Assembly: GCA_937877605.1 (NCBI GenBank)
Contig: CALFJA010000007.1
Span: 1-18,662 of the forward strand
Reading direction: 5' to 3'
DNA from: an uncultured Prevotellaceae bacterium
GTDB lineage: Bacteria; Bacteroidota; Bacteroidia; Bacteroidales; Bacteroidaceae
Length of the DNA stretch: 18,662 nt
This document shows positions 1-6,909 of the stretch, in pieces. The notes under the pieces are model-generated. The model saw only the letters and a list, made by a program, of their open reading frames with translations. It did no database searches and had not been told where the DNA came from. A program made the position numbers and the translations under genes. The stretch's first letter is position 1, and each line of letters starts with the position of its first letter.

Positions 1-20
1 TTTAAGGTTTTCGTCTTCAT
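1..20 (-). CDS. N-terminal start of a leftward gene, cut by the window edge
   Basis: The reverse strand from position 20 reads ATG AAG ACG AAA ACC TTA, giving M-K-T-K-T-L before the window ends. A Lys-rich start like this is common at the head of Bacteroidales signal peptides. A TAnnTTTG promoter box lies about 56 bases upstream on the same strand and GGAAG lies a short distance before the ATG. With six codons the product cannot be identified. Confidence 0.45.
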
Positions 21-75
21 GGTTTGGCCCGCTTCCATAATATACGCGTACGGGTACGGGCGCAAAATTGACGCA

Positions 76-83
76 CAAATATA
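76..83 (-). promoter_or_regulatory. Bacteroidetes -7 promoter box for the left-edge gene
   Basis: The reverse strand reads TATATTTG, an exact match to the Bacteroidetes -7 consensus TAnnTTTG. Transcription would start near position 69, giving a leader of about 50 bases before the ATG at 20. I do not see a good TTTG -33 element at the usual spacing. Confidence 0.5.
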
Positions 84-174
84 GTTTTTTGGAATAACTT
101 TTCATCATATTTTTTCAAGAAAATTTAGATTCTTTCAGAGTTTGCGCGTATTTGCACGCCATAGACTTCCGTTT

Positions 175-202
175 TGTGCAAACAAAAAAGCGCGTTTGCA
201 CA
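175..202. repeat. Inverted repeat, 9-bp perfect stem
   Basis: TGTGCAAAC at 175-183 is the exact reverse complement of GTTTGCACA at 194-202, with a 10-base spacer. It is not followed by a T run on the plus strand, so it does not look like a simple terminator. Confidence 0.6.
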
Positions 203-297
203 GCCATCTGCCTGCAACAGCGATTGGCAGGAGGTTGACTTGGAAAGCCGCACGCATACACAGCCTGCGCTTCCACAGCACTATTCCATTCCTATGG

Positions 298-318
298 TTT
301 TCGTAAAAATTCTTTACA
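298..318. repeat. Palindromic element, copy 1 (TTTTCGTAAA...CTTTACA)
   Basis: This 21-base stretch matches the element at 647-667 at 18 of 21 positions. Both begin TTTTCGTAAA and end CTTTACA, and both contain a GTAAA/TTTAC inverted core. No gene overlaps it. Confidence 0.5.
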
Positions 319-330
319 CGCTCATGGTCC

Positions 331-358
331 ATTTCCGGGACATCCGGTGCCCGGAAAT
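331..358. repeat. Inverted repeat, 9-bp perfect stem
   Basis: ATTTCCGGG at 331-339 is the exact reverse complement of CCCGGAAAT at 350-358, with a 10-base spacer. A second, bulged stem follows directly at 363-387 (ATTTGG+CAG pairing with CTG+CCAAAT), so two hairpins sit side by side. Confidence 0.55.
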
Positions 359-541
359 TAACATTTGGGCAGCAGCAACTGCCAAATATGCCACTAAGGG
401 TTCTGCGTTCGGCTTCTTTCTGCCCAGGTTCCACTGTTTGGAAGCATGGGAGTTGTTGTGCGAAACCTAGGCAGTTGCATTGCAAGACCCAGACTTTTGG
501 GAAACGATTGCATCGCTTCTGTAAAGAATGCGCCCCTAAGT

Positions 542-556
542 TGCTGACTGTCAGCA
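542..556. repeat. 15-base palindrome with one-base centre
   Basis: TGCTGAC at 542-548 and GTCAGCA at 550-556 are perfect reverse complements around a single T. The tight symmetry resembles a dimeric regulator site more than a hairpin, but no promoter or gene is adjacent to support that. Confidence 0.35.
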
Positions 557-646
557 GGGATTGCGACAGCGGCCTTTTCTCCGGTCGGGGTTCGTCCTTG
601 CCCAGCCGACGGATTTTAACACGGCAGAAATGTTAACAAAACGGGA

Positions 647-667
647 TTTTCGTAAAGAAACTTTACA
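647..667. repeat. Palindromic element, copy 2 (TTTTCGTAAA...CTTTACA)
   Basis: Second copy of the element at 298-318. Here the core is a perfect stem, GTAAAG-aaa-CTTTAC. A related fragment in the opposite orientation, TTCTGTAAAGAATG, lies near 517-530. Confidence 0.5.
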
Positions 668-738
668 GATTCTGGCCGTTTGGCGGGTTGGGCATTTAGT
701 TGTTTGGTGGTTGTATCGTTTGGTCGTTTTGCGAACGA

Positions 739-782
739 TAAAACAAAAACTCCGCAATGCCGACATTGGCATTGCGGAGTTT
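739..782 (-). terminator. Intrinsic terminator of the DUF1573-fucosidase operon
   Basis: A perfect 15-bp stem (747-761 pairing with 768-782, six-base loop) lies 7 bases after the fucosidase stop codon. On the reverse strand the stem is followed by a T-rich tract reading TTTTTGTTTTA when the stem's closing A-T pairs are included. This is a textbook rho-independent terminator for leftward transcription. Confidence 0.9.
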
Positions 783-788
783 CCCTGC

Positions 789-2609
789 TTATTCCACGGC
801 AAGTTTTTCGTAGGACAGCGGCTGACCGGGCTCGATTATCTGCGTGGCCCGCAACTGTATGTACCGTACATCGGTCGGTGTGAAGTATACCGACTGCATG
901 ACAGGGTGGTTTCTGATGTTGGAGAACTCTCCTTGCGCCACCTTCTTGAGTGCCGCCAGGTCGGTGCCTGCCCAGATTTCGTAGTGGCTCACCAGTCCTT
1001 TCCGCTGGTCGTTGCGCTCGGGTTGGTAGAAGAATGCCTTCGCCTGCTGTTTCGTACCCAGGTCAAGCGTCACGCTGTTGGCGGTCCTTTCCACCACGGT
1101 GAAGTCCTTCCCCTTGACTGTCTCGGCCGTAACGGCAGGATGTGTCTTGGCGTTCGGTGCATAGTAGGCAGCCACCTCGCTGATGCAGAGAGGGCCTCTT
1201 GCCTTCTCAAAGCGCACCCGTATGGCTTGCGTCGCGATGGTGCCGAAGCGCAGCAGCCGCTTGTAGCCTATGGTGGTGGTTTCCTCGCCCACATCGAGCG
1301 TGCGCCATTCGCGCCCGTCAAGGTATTCCACGGCAAACTGTTCCACACGCTGTCCCAAAGGAATATACTCCTGGAGCATCATCCGGTTCAGCTGTGTGGG
1401 GGCGTCAAAGCGACAGGTCAGCACGGCTGCTGTGGTGTTGTCCGAAGTAGCCCAGTAGGTATCGAACTGCCCGTCAAGTGCTTTTTCCACGCTGAAGCGC
1501 TCCCCCCGTTCGTCGGTTGCCTTGCAGCGGGCCTTCCGGAGCAGGTTGCCGCGCAGTTCCTGTGCCACCTGACGGTGGAAATCAACGGCGTTTGCCGAGT
1601 CGGTCGGATGGATAAGCCCCTCACGGTCGACGGGGAAATTGACCAGGAATGTGCCGTTGTGCCCTACGCTGCGGTAGTAGAGGTCGGTCAGTTGCTCGGC
1701 TGTCTTCACCCTGCCGTCTTCCTGTTCGTGGTAGAACCAGCCCGGGCGGATGCTCACATTGCACTCTGCCGGAATCCATTTGTTGCCGTCGGCGTGTCCT
1801 TGCTGCAGTTCCCAGTAGCGCGGATAGCCCGGGTAGACTTCCTCGGCACGCAGCAGCGACCAATTGGTTGCAAAGGCGTAGCCGTCCTCGTTGCCCACCC
1901 ATCGGCAGCCGGGGCCGCCGTCGGAGAAGATGATGGCCTGGGGCTGGTACTTCGACACCAGTTCCCACGCGCGCGGGAAATTATAATAGGTACGCCTGTC
2001 TATGCGGCGGGTTTCCTTCGCACCGCCGTAATAGCCGTCGCCACCGTTGGCCCCGTCGAACCATACTTCGAAGAGGTCGCCGTATCGGGTGAGCAGTTCG
2101 GTCAGCTGGGCGTAGAAGTATTCCACATAAGAAGCGTCGCCGTAGGATGCCTGGTTGCGGTCCCACGGCGAGAGGTAGATGCCCAGTTTCAGTCCTTCCT
2201 CACGGCAGGCCTGCGCCAGTTCGCCCACAATGTCGCCCTGACCGTCCTTATAGGGAGTGTTGCGGATGCAGTAGTCGGTCAGCATGGTGGGCCAAAGGCA
2301 GAATCCGTCGTGGTGCTTTGCCGTCAGGATGATGCCCTTCATGCCGGCCTGCCGCACCACCCTCGCCCACTGACGGCAATCGAGACGGGTGGGATTGAAG
2401 GTCTGCAGGTCGCTGTCGCCGTACCCCCATTCGCGGTCGTTGAAGGTGTTCAGTCCGAAGTGTATGAAAGCATAGGTTTCCATCTGCTGCCAGGCTACCT
2501 GTGCAGGGGTGGGCAACGGGCCTACGGGAGCAGGTGCAAGATGGTTGCGCTGTGCCATGGCAGGAGCGAAGCAGAGCAGCGACAGAAGGAAGAAGAGGTG
2601 TTTTTTCAT
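789..2609 (-). CDS. Secreted alpha-L-fucosidase, glycoside hydrolase family 29
   Basis: Hydrolyses alpha-L-fucosyl linkages of host or dietary glycans, probably in the periplasm or at the cell surface. I choose the ATG at 2609 because it opens a signal peptide ending CFAPAMAQ at residue 20; an upstream in-frame start at 2639 would overlap the preceding gene and put ten residues before it. The 606-residue protein has the GH29 barrel at about 30-345: HFGLNTF near 50, KHHDGFCLWPT near 98-108, and VWFDGANGG at 182-190, where D185 is the likely nucleophile. AECNVSIRPGWFYH near 281-294 suggests E282 as acid/base, as in GH29 subfamily B; this residue call is by motif only. Residues about 355-485 resemble an F5/8-type (discoidin) carbohydrate-binding domain, and another beta-rich region follows. 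It lies 10 bases after the second DUF1573 gene, so it is the last gene of that operon. Confidence 0.9.
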   Translation of the reverse strand: MKKHLFFLLSLLCFAPAMAQRNHLAPAPVGPLPTPAQVAWQQMETYAFIHFGLNTFNDREWGYGDSDLQTFNPTRLDCRQWARVVRQAGMKGIILTAKHHDGFCLWPTMLTDYCIRNTPYKDGQGDIVGELAQACREEGLKLGIYLSPWDRNQASYGDASYVEYFYAQLTELLTRYGDLFEVWFDGANGGDGYYGGAKETRRIDRRTYYNFPRAWELVSKYQPQAIIFSDGGPGCRWVGNEDGYAFATNWSLLRAEEVYPGYPRYWELQQGHADGNKWIPAECNVSIRPGWFYHEQEDGRVKTAEQLTDLYYRSVGHNGTFLVNFPVDREGLIHPTDSANAVDFHRQVAQELRGNLLRKARCKATDERGERFSVEKALDGQFDTYWATSDNTTAAVLTCRFDAPTQLNRMMLQEYIPLGQRVEQFAVEYLDGREWRTLDVGEETTTIGYKRLLRFGTIATQAIRVRFEKARGPLCISEVAAYYAPNAKTHPAVTAETVKGKDFTVVERTANSVTLDLGTKQQAKAFFYQPERNDQRKGLVSHYEIWAGTDLAALKKVAQGEFSNIRNHPVMQSVYFTPTDVRYIQLRATQIIEPGQPLSYEKLAVE

Positions 2610-2619
2610 GGCTGGCGGA

Positions 2620-3378
2620 TTATTGCTGTTTAAGGACAAACCACCTGACGAGCAGCGGTTTCACTTTCTTTCCGTTGACAATGGGCTGGAGCACGATGTG
2701 ACTATTGTACTTGTGGATGCGCGGCTGGCGGTAGCTCATCTTCACTACGGTGCGCTCCTGCGGTGCAAGCTTTATCACGGCGGGAACCTTCAGCACCTTG
2801 TTGTCGGGCTGCTTCACCAGCTGTATGGTCATCGGCTTGTCGGTTTCGTTGGCCAGATGGACATTGAAGGTGTATTGCTTGCCCACTTCGCGCGGCGGGA
2901 AGGGGAACACCTTTTGGTTGATGTACAGCCCTTCGCCCAGATAATAGGGATGGTCTTCGGTGACGGGATGGCGGAACGGAAGTACATTTCCCTTCACCCA
3001 GACGCGGACGAACTGCTTGCCGTCGTTGATGAACACCACCACTTCCTTCGAGAACTTGCCCGGACGGCCATAGGGATTGTACATCACCTTCACGCGGGCA
3101 GACTTGCCCGGGCGGATGGGTTCCTTGCTGTAGTCGGCCGTGGTGCACCCGCACCAAGCATTGACATCGCTGATTACGAGCGGTTTCGTGGAGGTGTTCT
3201 TCAGCAGGAAGGTGTAACTGGCCACACCGTCCTGCTCCTTGATGTCGCCAAAGTCGTGGATGCGCTCGTTGGGAACGAACTGCTCGAAGAATGTAGGCTC
3301 GCCAGGCTGACCGACGTTCTGTGCCATTGCCAGCAATGTCAACGCCAGGGTGAAGAGTAAGAGAACTGTTCTTTTCAT
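2620..3378 (-). CDS. Secreted DUF1573 protein (second of tandem pair)
   Basis: A 252-residue exported protein with a signal peptide ending LLAMAQ at residue 20. Residues 38-110 form a DUF1573 Ig-like domain: HDFGDIKEQDG, then a Cys-Gly-Cys-Thr motif (C76, C78) in a tryptophan context, then IRPGKSARVKVMYNP. The family is abundant in Bacteroidetes, is related to ASPM-SPD2-Hydin Ig-like folds, and has no established biochemical role. Residues 125-252 form a second beta-rich half ending VNGKKVKPLLVRWF, a tail shared with the upstream paralogue. It starts 15 bases after that paralogue stops and ends 10 bases before the fucosidase, so all three are probably co-transcribed. A role in envelope or extracellular assembly is only inferred. 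Confidence 0.85.
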   Translation of the reverse strand: MKRTVLLLFTLALTLLAMAQNVGQPGEPTFFEQFVPNERIHDFGDIKEQDGVASYTFLLKNTSTKPLVISDVNAWCGCTTADYSKEPIRPGKSARVKVMYNPYGRPGKFSKEVVVFINDGKQFVRVWVKGNVLPFRHPVTEDHPYYLGEGLYINQKVFPFPPREVGKQYTFNVHLANETDKPMTIQLVKQPDNKVLKVPAVIKLAPQERTVVKMSYRQPRIHKYNSHIVLQPIVNGKKVKPLLVRWFVLKQQ

Positions 3379-3393
3379 ATTTTCGTTTGCTTT

Positions 3394-4146
3394 CTATTTT
3401 ATATGTGAGGAGAACCACTGTATCCGCAGGGGCTTCACGCGTTTGCCGTTCACCCATACCGGCAGCACGGCCATGCCTTCGTGGGTGTCGGGCTGCACCA
3501 CACTGAAAGTGAGCGTCCGTGTTTCCTTCGGATCCACCACGGCACCTTCGGGAACTTCCACGCTGACACCCTTTCGCTCAACGCCCGACTCATCGAAGCC
3601 AAGCACCAGGCTGCGGTCGGTCGAATTGTGGACAGACACATGGAAAGTCCTACGCTCGCCGGCTTTCACATCAAGCAAGTAGAGTTCCTTACAGTCGAGA
3701 AACAGACCGCGACCGAGCGTGCACACCATTTCAACTCCTTCCGACCAGGGCGACGGCTGTACGCTGCCCTCAACCTGAAAAACCAGCGGCTCGTCAATCC
3801 CTGCAAAGTAGATGCTGGCATCCTGCAGGAAAGGCCCGCTGCGATGGACGGGGTTGTAGTGCAGCGTCACCGCCATCCTGCCGTATGGCAGCAACTGCTT
3901 CTGGACGAACTTGGCATCCGTGCAGTTACAGGAAACTTCGTAACGGACCACATGCAGGGTGTCGGCGGTGAGGTTCCGCAGCCAGAAAGTGTGCGTTGCC
4001 TCGCCGTCTTTCTCCTTGACGGTGCCGAAGTTATATGTGGTGTGCCTTGCGCTTATCTTCCCAGCGACAGTCGTCTGTGCCCCACATGGAACAGCCCATG
4101 CAAGGAAAAACAGAAAGGCAATGCTGGCAAAACGGGAAACTTTCAT
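3394..4146 (-). CDS. Secreted DUF1573-like protein (first of tandem pair)
   Basis: A 250-residue exported protein. The frame is open further upstream to 4224, but the ATG at 4146 is preferred: it opens a clean signal peptide (MKVSRFASIAFLFFLAW..., cleavage after CGAQ at about residue 24), and a promoter box lies 27 bases upstream, inside the longer frame. The DUF1573 domain is recognisable from YNFGTVKEKDGEATHTFWL at 38-56. The usual C-G-C-T motif is here C-N-C-T (C73, C75). The C-terminus VNGKRVKPLRIQWF matches the tail of the next gene, so the two are probably an old tandem duplication. The Cys at residue 21 follows Pro and does not make a normal lipobox. Function unknown. Confidence 0.8.
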   Translation of the reverse strand: MKVSRFASIAFLFFLAWAVPCGAQTTVAGKISARHTTYNFGTVKEKDGEATHTFWLRNLTADTLHVVRYEVSCNCTDAKFVQKQLLPYGRMAVTLHYNPVHRSGPFLQDASIYFAGIDEPLVFQVEGSVQPSPWSEGVEMVCTLGRGLFLDCKELYLLDVKAGERRTFHVSVHNSTDRSLVLGFDESGVERKGVSVEVPEGAVVDPKETRTLTFSVVQPDTHEGMAVLPVWVNGKRVKPLRIQWFSSHIK

Positions 4147-4172
4147 GCTACAGATTAGGTTTTTACGGCAGA

Positions 4173-4180
4173 CAAAGATA
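4173..4180 (-). promoter_or_regulatory. -7 promoter box for the DUF1573-fucosidase operon
   Basis: The reverse strand reads TATCTTTG, an exact TAnnTTTG match, 27 bases before the ATG at 4146. Its position argues against the longer start at 4224. A clear -33 TTTG element is not visible. No comparable box occurs between the three genes, which fits a single operon. Confidence 0.55.
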
Positions 4181-4231
4181 CAAACTTCGCCTGAACTACG
4201 ATGAAGTTCCATCCATATTTTCATCCTCTGG

Positions 4232-4275
4232 AAAACAAAAAGGCCCCGACACCCATACGGGGTCAGGACCTTTTT
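4232..4275 (-). terminator. Intrinsic terminator of pnp
   Basis: Located 26 bases after the pnp stop. On the reverse strand, AAAAAGG pairs with CCTTTTT and CCCCG with CGGGG, with a six-base bulge (tcctga) on the upstream side, and the stem runs into TTTTTGTTTT. Confidence 0.75.
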
Positions 4276-4301
4276 CCATGAGTATAGACACTGCCGACTG
4301 A

Positions 4302-6635
4302 TTAGTCAATGTCTGTTCCGTGGTCGAGCGAGTCGTTGAAATCGCGCGGTTCACGCTCTTCGAAGGTGTCGCGGTATTCCGTACGGTCGTCGTTCCGGCT
4401 GTCGAAGCGGCGTGGCTGGCGGTTCTGCTGGCGGCGGTCGCCACGGTCCTGACGGCGTTCACCGCGTTCCGGACGGGGACGACGCTCACGCTCAACATAG
4501 CCTTCTGGCTTGGGAATGAGCACCTTGTGCGACAGCTTGTACTTACCTGTCTTCTGGTCGATTTCCAAGAGTTTGACAGTAATCTTGTCACCTTCCTTCA
4601 GTCCGGATTCCTCTACGGTCTCCAAGCGCTTCCAGTCAATCTCGCTGATGTGGAGCAAACCATCCTTGCCTGGCAAGATTTCTACGAAACAGCCATAGGG
4701 CATAATGGAACGGACAGTACCTTCGTAAACCTCTCCCACCTCGGGAACGGCCACGATGGCCTTGATACGCTTCAAGGCATCTTCGATGGCAGCCTTGTCG
4801 GGAGCGGCAACCTGTACCTTACCCACGCCGTCCACCTCGTCAATGGTGATGATGGTGCCCGTCTCTTCCTGCAAGCCTTGGATAATCTTACCGCCAGGAC
4901 CAATCACAGCACCGATGAAATCCTTCGGAATGATAATCTGTTCGATGCGTGGTACATGCGGTTTGAGGTCTTCGCGCGGCTCAGCCATGGTTTCCGTAAT
5001 CTTGCCCAGGATGTGCTCGCGGCCGGCCTTGGCCTGCATAAGTGCCTTCTCGAGGATTTCGAACGACAGACCGTCGCACTTGATGTCCATCTGTGTGGCT
5101 GTCAGGCCGTCCTTCGTACCGGTAGTCTTGAAGTCCATGTCGCCCAAGTGGTCCTCGTCACCAAGGATGTCGCTCAGCACTGCGTACTTCTCTTCGCCCG
5201 GATTCTTGATAAGCCCCATGGCAATACCGCTGACAGGCTTCTTCATCGGCACGCCGGCATCCATCAGGGCAAGGGTTCCAGCACAAACGGTGGCCATCGA
5301 TGACGAGCCGTTCGACTCGAGAATCTGGCTCACGAGGCGTACTGTATAGGGGAATTCTTCAGGTATCATGTCTTTCAGCGCACGCCATGCAAGGTGTCCA
5401 TGACCTATTTCGCGACGGCCTACGCCACGCTGCGGACGGGCCTCACCCGTACAGAAGGGGGGGAAATTGTAGTGAAGCAGGAAGCGCATGTAACTCTTGT
5501 CGAGCACATCGTCAACCAACTTCTCGTCGAGTTTGGTACCGAGCGTACAAGTGGTGAGGCTCTGTGTCTCGCCACGGGTAAAGATACTGCTTCCGTGAGG
5601 CATGGGGAGCGGCGACACCTCACACCAGATGGGGCGGATTTCGTCAGTCTTCCTGCCGTCAAGGCGAATACCCTCGTCAAGGATGCAGCGCCGCATGGCA
5701 TCGCGTTCAACATCGTGATAGTAGCGATCCATCATGGCGTTCTTCTCTTCCAGTTCGTCTTCTGTAAGGTCGGCGTGGGCTGCTGCGTATGCTTCCTTGA
5801 AGTCTGCGAGTATCTTCTCGAAGGCTTCGGCGCGTGCATGCTTCTCAAGTGCCTGCTTGGTGACATCGTATGCGGGTTGATAGCAGTCGCGCTTGATTTG
5901 CTCGCGGAGTTCTTCGTCGTTCACCTCGTGGTCATATTCGCGCTTGACATCCTTGCCCAGTTCCTTCGAAAGTTCCACTTGCAGTTCGCACATGGGCTTG
6001 ATGGCGTCCATGGCCACCTTGAGGGCGCCGAGCAGGTCCTGCTCGCTGACTTCCTTCATCTCGCCTTCCACCATCATGATGTTCTCTGCCGATGCACCGA
6101 CCATGATGTCCATGTCGGCCGACTTCATCTGTTCGAAGGTGGGGTTCACCACATACTCACCGTCAACGCGGGCTACACGCACCTCGCTGATGGGGCATTC
6201 GAAGGGTATATCGCTGCATGCCAGGGCGGCGGAGGCGGCGAAACCTGCCAATGCGTCGGGCTGGTCAACGCCGTCTGCGCTGAAGAGCATTACATTGACA
6301 AATACTTCTGCGTGATAGTTTGACGGGAACAACGGGCGCAACACGCGGTCTACGAGCCTGGATGTCAGGATCTCGCTGTCGCTGGGCTTGCCTTCACGCT
6401 TGGTGAAGCCGCCCGGGAAACGACCGGCTGCAGCATATTGTTCACGATAATCCACTTGCAAAGGCATGAAATCAGTACCGGGAACGGCATCCTTTGCTGC
6501 GCAGACGGTAGCCAGGAGGAAGGTGTTCCCCATGCGGAGAACCACCGATCCGTCGGTCTGCTTTGCCAATTTCCCAGTTTCAATTGTGATAGTCCTACCA
6601 TCAGGCAATTGAACGCTTTTCGTAATTACATTCAT
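4302..6635 (-). CDS. pnp: Polyribonucleotide nucleotidyltransferase (PNPase)
   Basis: A phosphorolytic 3'-5' exoribonuclease that degrades mRNA to nucleoside diphosphates; it acts as a trimer in the cytoplasm. The frame is open up to 6698, but the ATG at 6635 matches the family N-terminus (MNVITKSVQLPDGRTITIET). The 777-residue protein shows the first RNase PH domain (about 5-220), an alpha-helical linker (about 225-310), and the second RNase PH domain (about 320-545) with ILGDEDHLGDMDFK at 490-503, which carries the catalytic Asp residues. A KH domain follows with GPGG at 579-582, then an S1 domain at 634-704. Residues about 711-777 form a tail rich in Arg, Asp and Glu (RPERGERRQDRGDRRQQNRQ), longer than in enzymes of about 700-710 residues. 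It has its own promoter and terminator and diverges from ruvB. Confidence 0.97.
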   Translation of the reverse strand: MNVITKSVQLPDGRTITIETGKLAKQTDGSVVLRMGNTFLLATVCAAKDAVPGTDFMPLQVDYREQYAAAGRFPGGFTKREGKPSDSEILTSRLVDRVLRPLFPSNYHAEVFVNVMLFSADGVDQPDALAGFAASAALACSDIPFECPISEVRVARVDGEYVVNPTFEQMKSADMDIMVGASAENIMMVEGEMKEVSEQDLLGALKVAMDAIKPMCELQVELSKELGKDVKREYDHEVNDEELREQIKRDCYQPAYDVTKQALEKHARAEAFEKILADFKEAYAAAHADLTEDELEEKNAMMDRYYHDVERDAMRRCILDEGIRLDGRKTDEIRPIWCEVSPLPMPHGSSIFTRGETQSLTTCTLGTKLDEKLVDDVLDKSYMRFLLHYNFPPFCTGEARPQRGVGRREIGHGHLAWRALKDMIPEEFPYTVRLVSQILESNGSSSMATVCAGTLALMDAGVPMKKPVSGIAMGLIKNPGEEKYAVLSDILGDEDHLGDMDFKTTGTKDGLTATQMDIKCDGLSFEILEKALMQAKAGREHILGKITETMAEPREDLKPHVPRIEQIIIPKDFIGAVIGPGGKIIQGLQEETGTIITIDEVDGVGKVQVAAPDKAAIEDALKRIKAIVAVPEVGEVYEGTVRSIMPYGCFVEILPGKDGLLHISEIDWKRLETVEESGLKEGDKITVKLLEIDQKTGKYKLSHKVLIPKPEGYVERERRPRPERGERRQDRGDRRQQNRQPRRFDSRNDDRTEYRDTFEEREPRDFNDSLDHGTDID

Positions 6636-6721
6636 CTGGAAAAAACTTATTGTTTCTTTTACATCTAAAAAAATAAAACATCCAGAAGCAGCAAACACTT
6701 CTCGCTGCTCTTAAACGGCTG

Positions 6722-6753
6722 CAAAGGTACCTATTTAATAATAGACTGGCAAT
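6722..6753 (-). promoter_or_regulatory. pnp: Promoter of pnp
   Basis: On the reverse strand a TACCTTTG box (6722-6729) is preceded, after exactly 20 bases, by TTG (ATTG at 6750-6753). This is the best match in the window to the Bacteroidetes -33/-7 arrangement. Transcription would start near 6715, giving a leader of about 80 bases. That leader contains a small stem, AGCAGC at 6687-6692 with GCTGCT at 6704-6709. Confidence 0.7.
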
Positions 6754-6874
6754 TTTATTTTGTTTTTTTTGCTTTTCCACTTCCTTGGAGTGATATTTCG
6801 GAAGCCCGGCAGATGTTTTTCAGATGTTTGGAAAGGAAAAAACGAGAAGTGGGCTTTATTCCGACAAAAACTTG

Positions 6875-6882
6875 TATCTTTG
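6875..6882 (+). promoter_or_regulatory. -7 promoter box of the ruvB-coaD-ybeY operon
   Basis: TATCTTTG, an exact TAnnTTTG match, lies 28 bases before the ruvB ATG at 6910. It falls inside the longer open frame that begins at 6760, which supports the later start. The -33 element is weak (TTTA at 6855-6858, short spacing). Confidence 0.6.
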
Positions 6883-6909
6883 CAGATAACTATTGACTTC
6901 CATACAACT

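Larger units (their letters stand above)
84..738. other. Intergenic region of about 650 bases with inverted repeats and no convincing gene
   Basis: Open frames here (up to about 116 codons) have no signal peptide, no recognisable motif and no clear ribosome binding site, and they overlap each other on both strands, so I do not call them. The stretch holds several inverted repeats: 175-183/194-202, 331-339/350-358, 363-372/379-387 (one bulged base), 542-548/550-556 (one-base centre) and two related palindromic elements at 298-318 and 647-667. Function is unknown. It could be simple intergenic repeat DNA, or it could encode a structured small RNA. Confidence 0.6.

Noticed and set aside
175..390. 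A CRISPR array or tRNA gene in the left gap
   Set aside because: The repeats are not evenly spaced or identical as CRISPR units would be, and no cloverleaf with a conserved T-arm could be folded by eye.
135..485. A 116-codon leftward frame in the left gap, rich in Cys and Arg
   Set aside because: It overlaps frames on the other strand and the inverted repeats, has no recognisable motif and no promoter box or ribosome binding site at a sensible distance.
561..2633. A 690-codon open frame on the plus strand
   Set aside because: It lies antisense over the fucosidase gene. Its translation shows no domain, signal or ribosome binding site, while the opposite strand encodes a clear GH29 enzyme with promoter and terminator.
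4302..4505. A frameshift fusing a separate small protein to PNPase
   Set aside because: The S1 domain ends normally and the reading frame continues smoothly into a charged tail; no separate start, motif or domain is visible.
6760..6909. 50-codon N-terminal extension of RuvB
   Set aside because: It contains the promoter box at 6875-6882 and does not resemble any RuvB N-terminus; MTDDFDIRNEQF at 6910 does.
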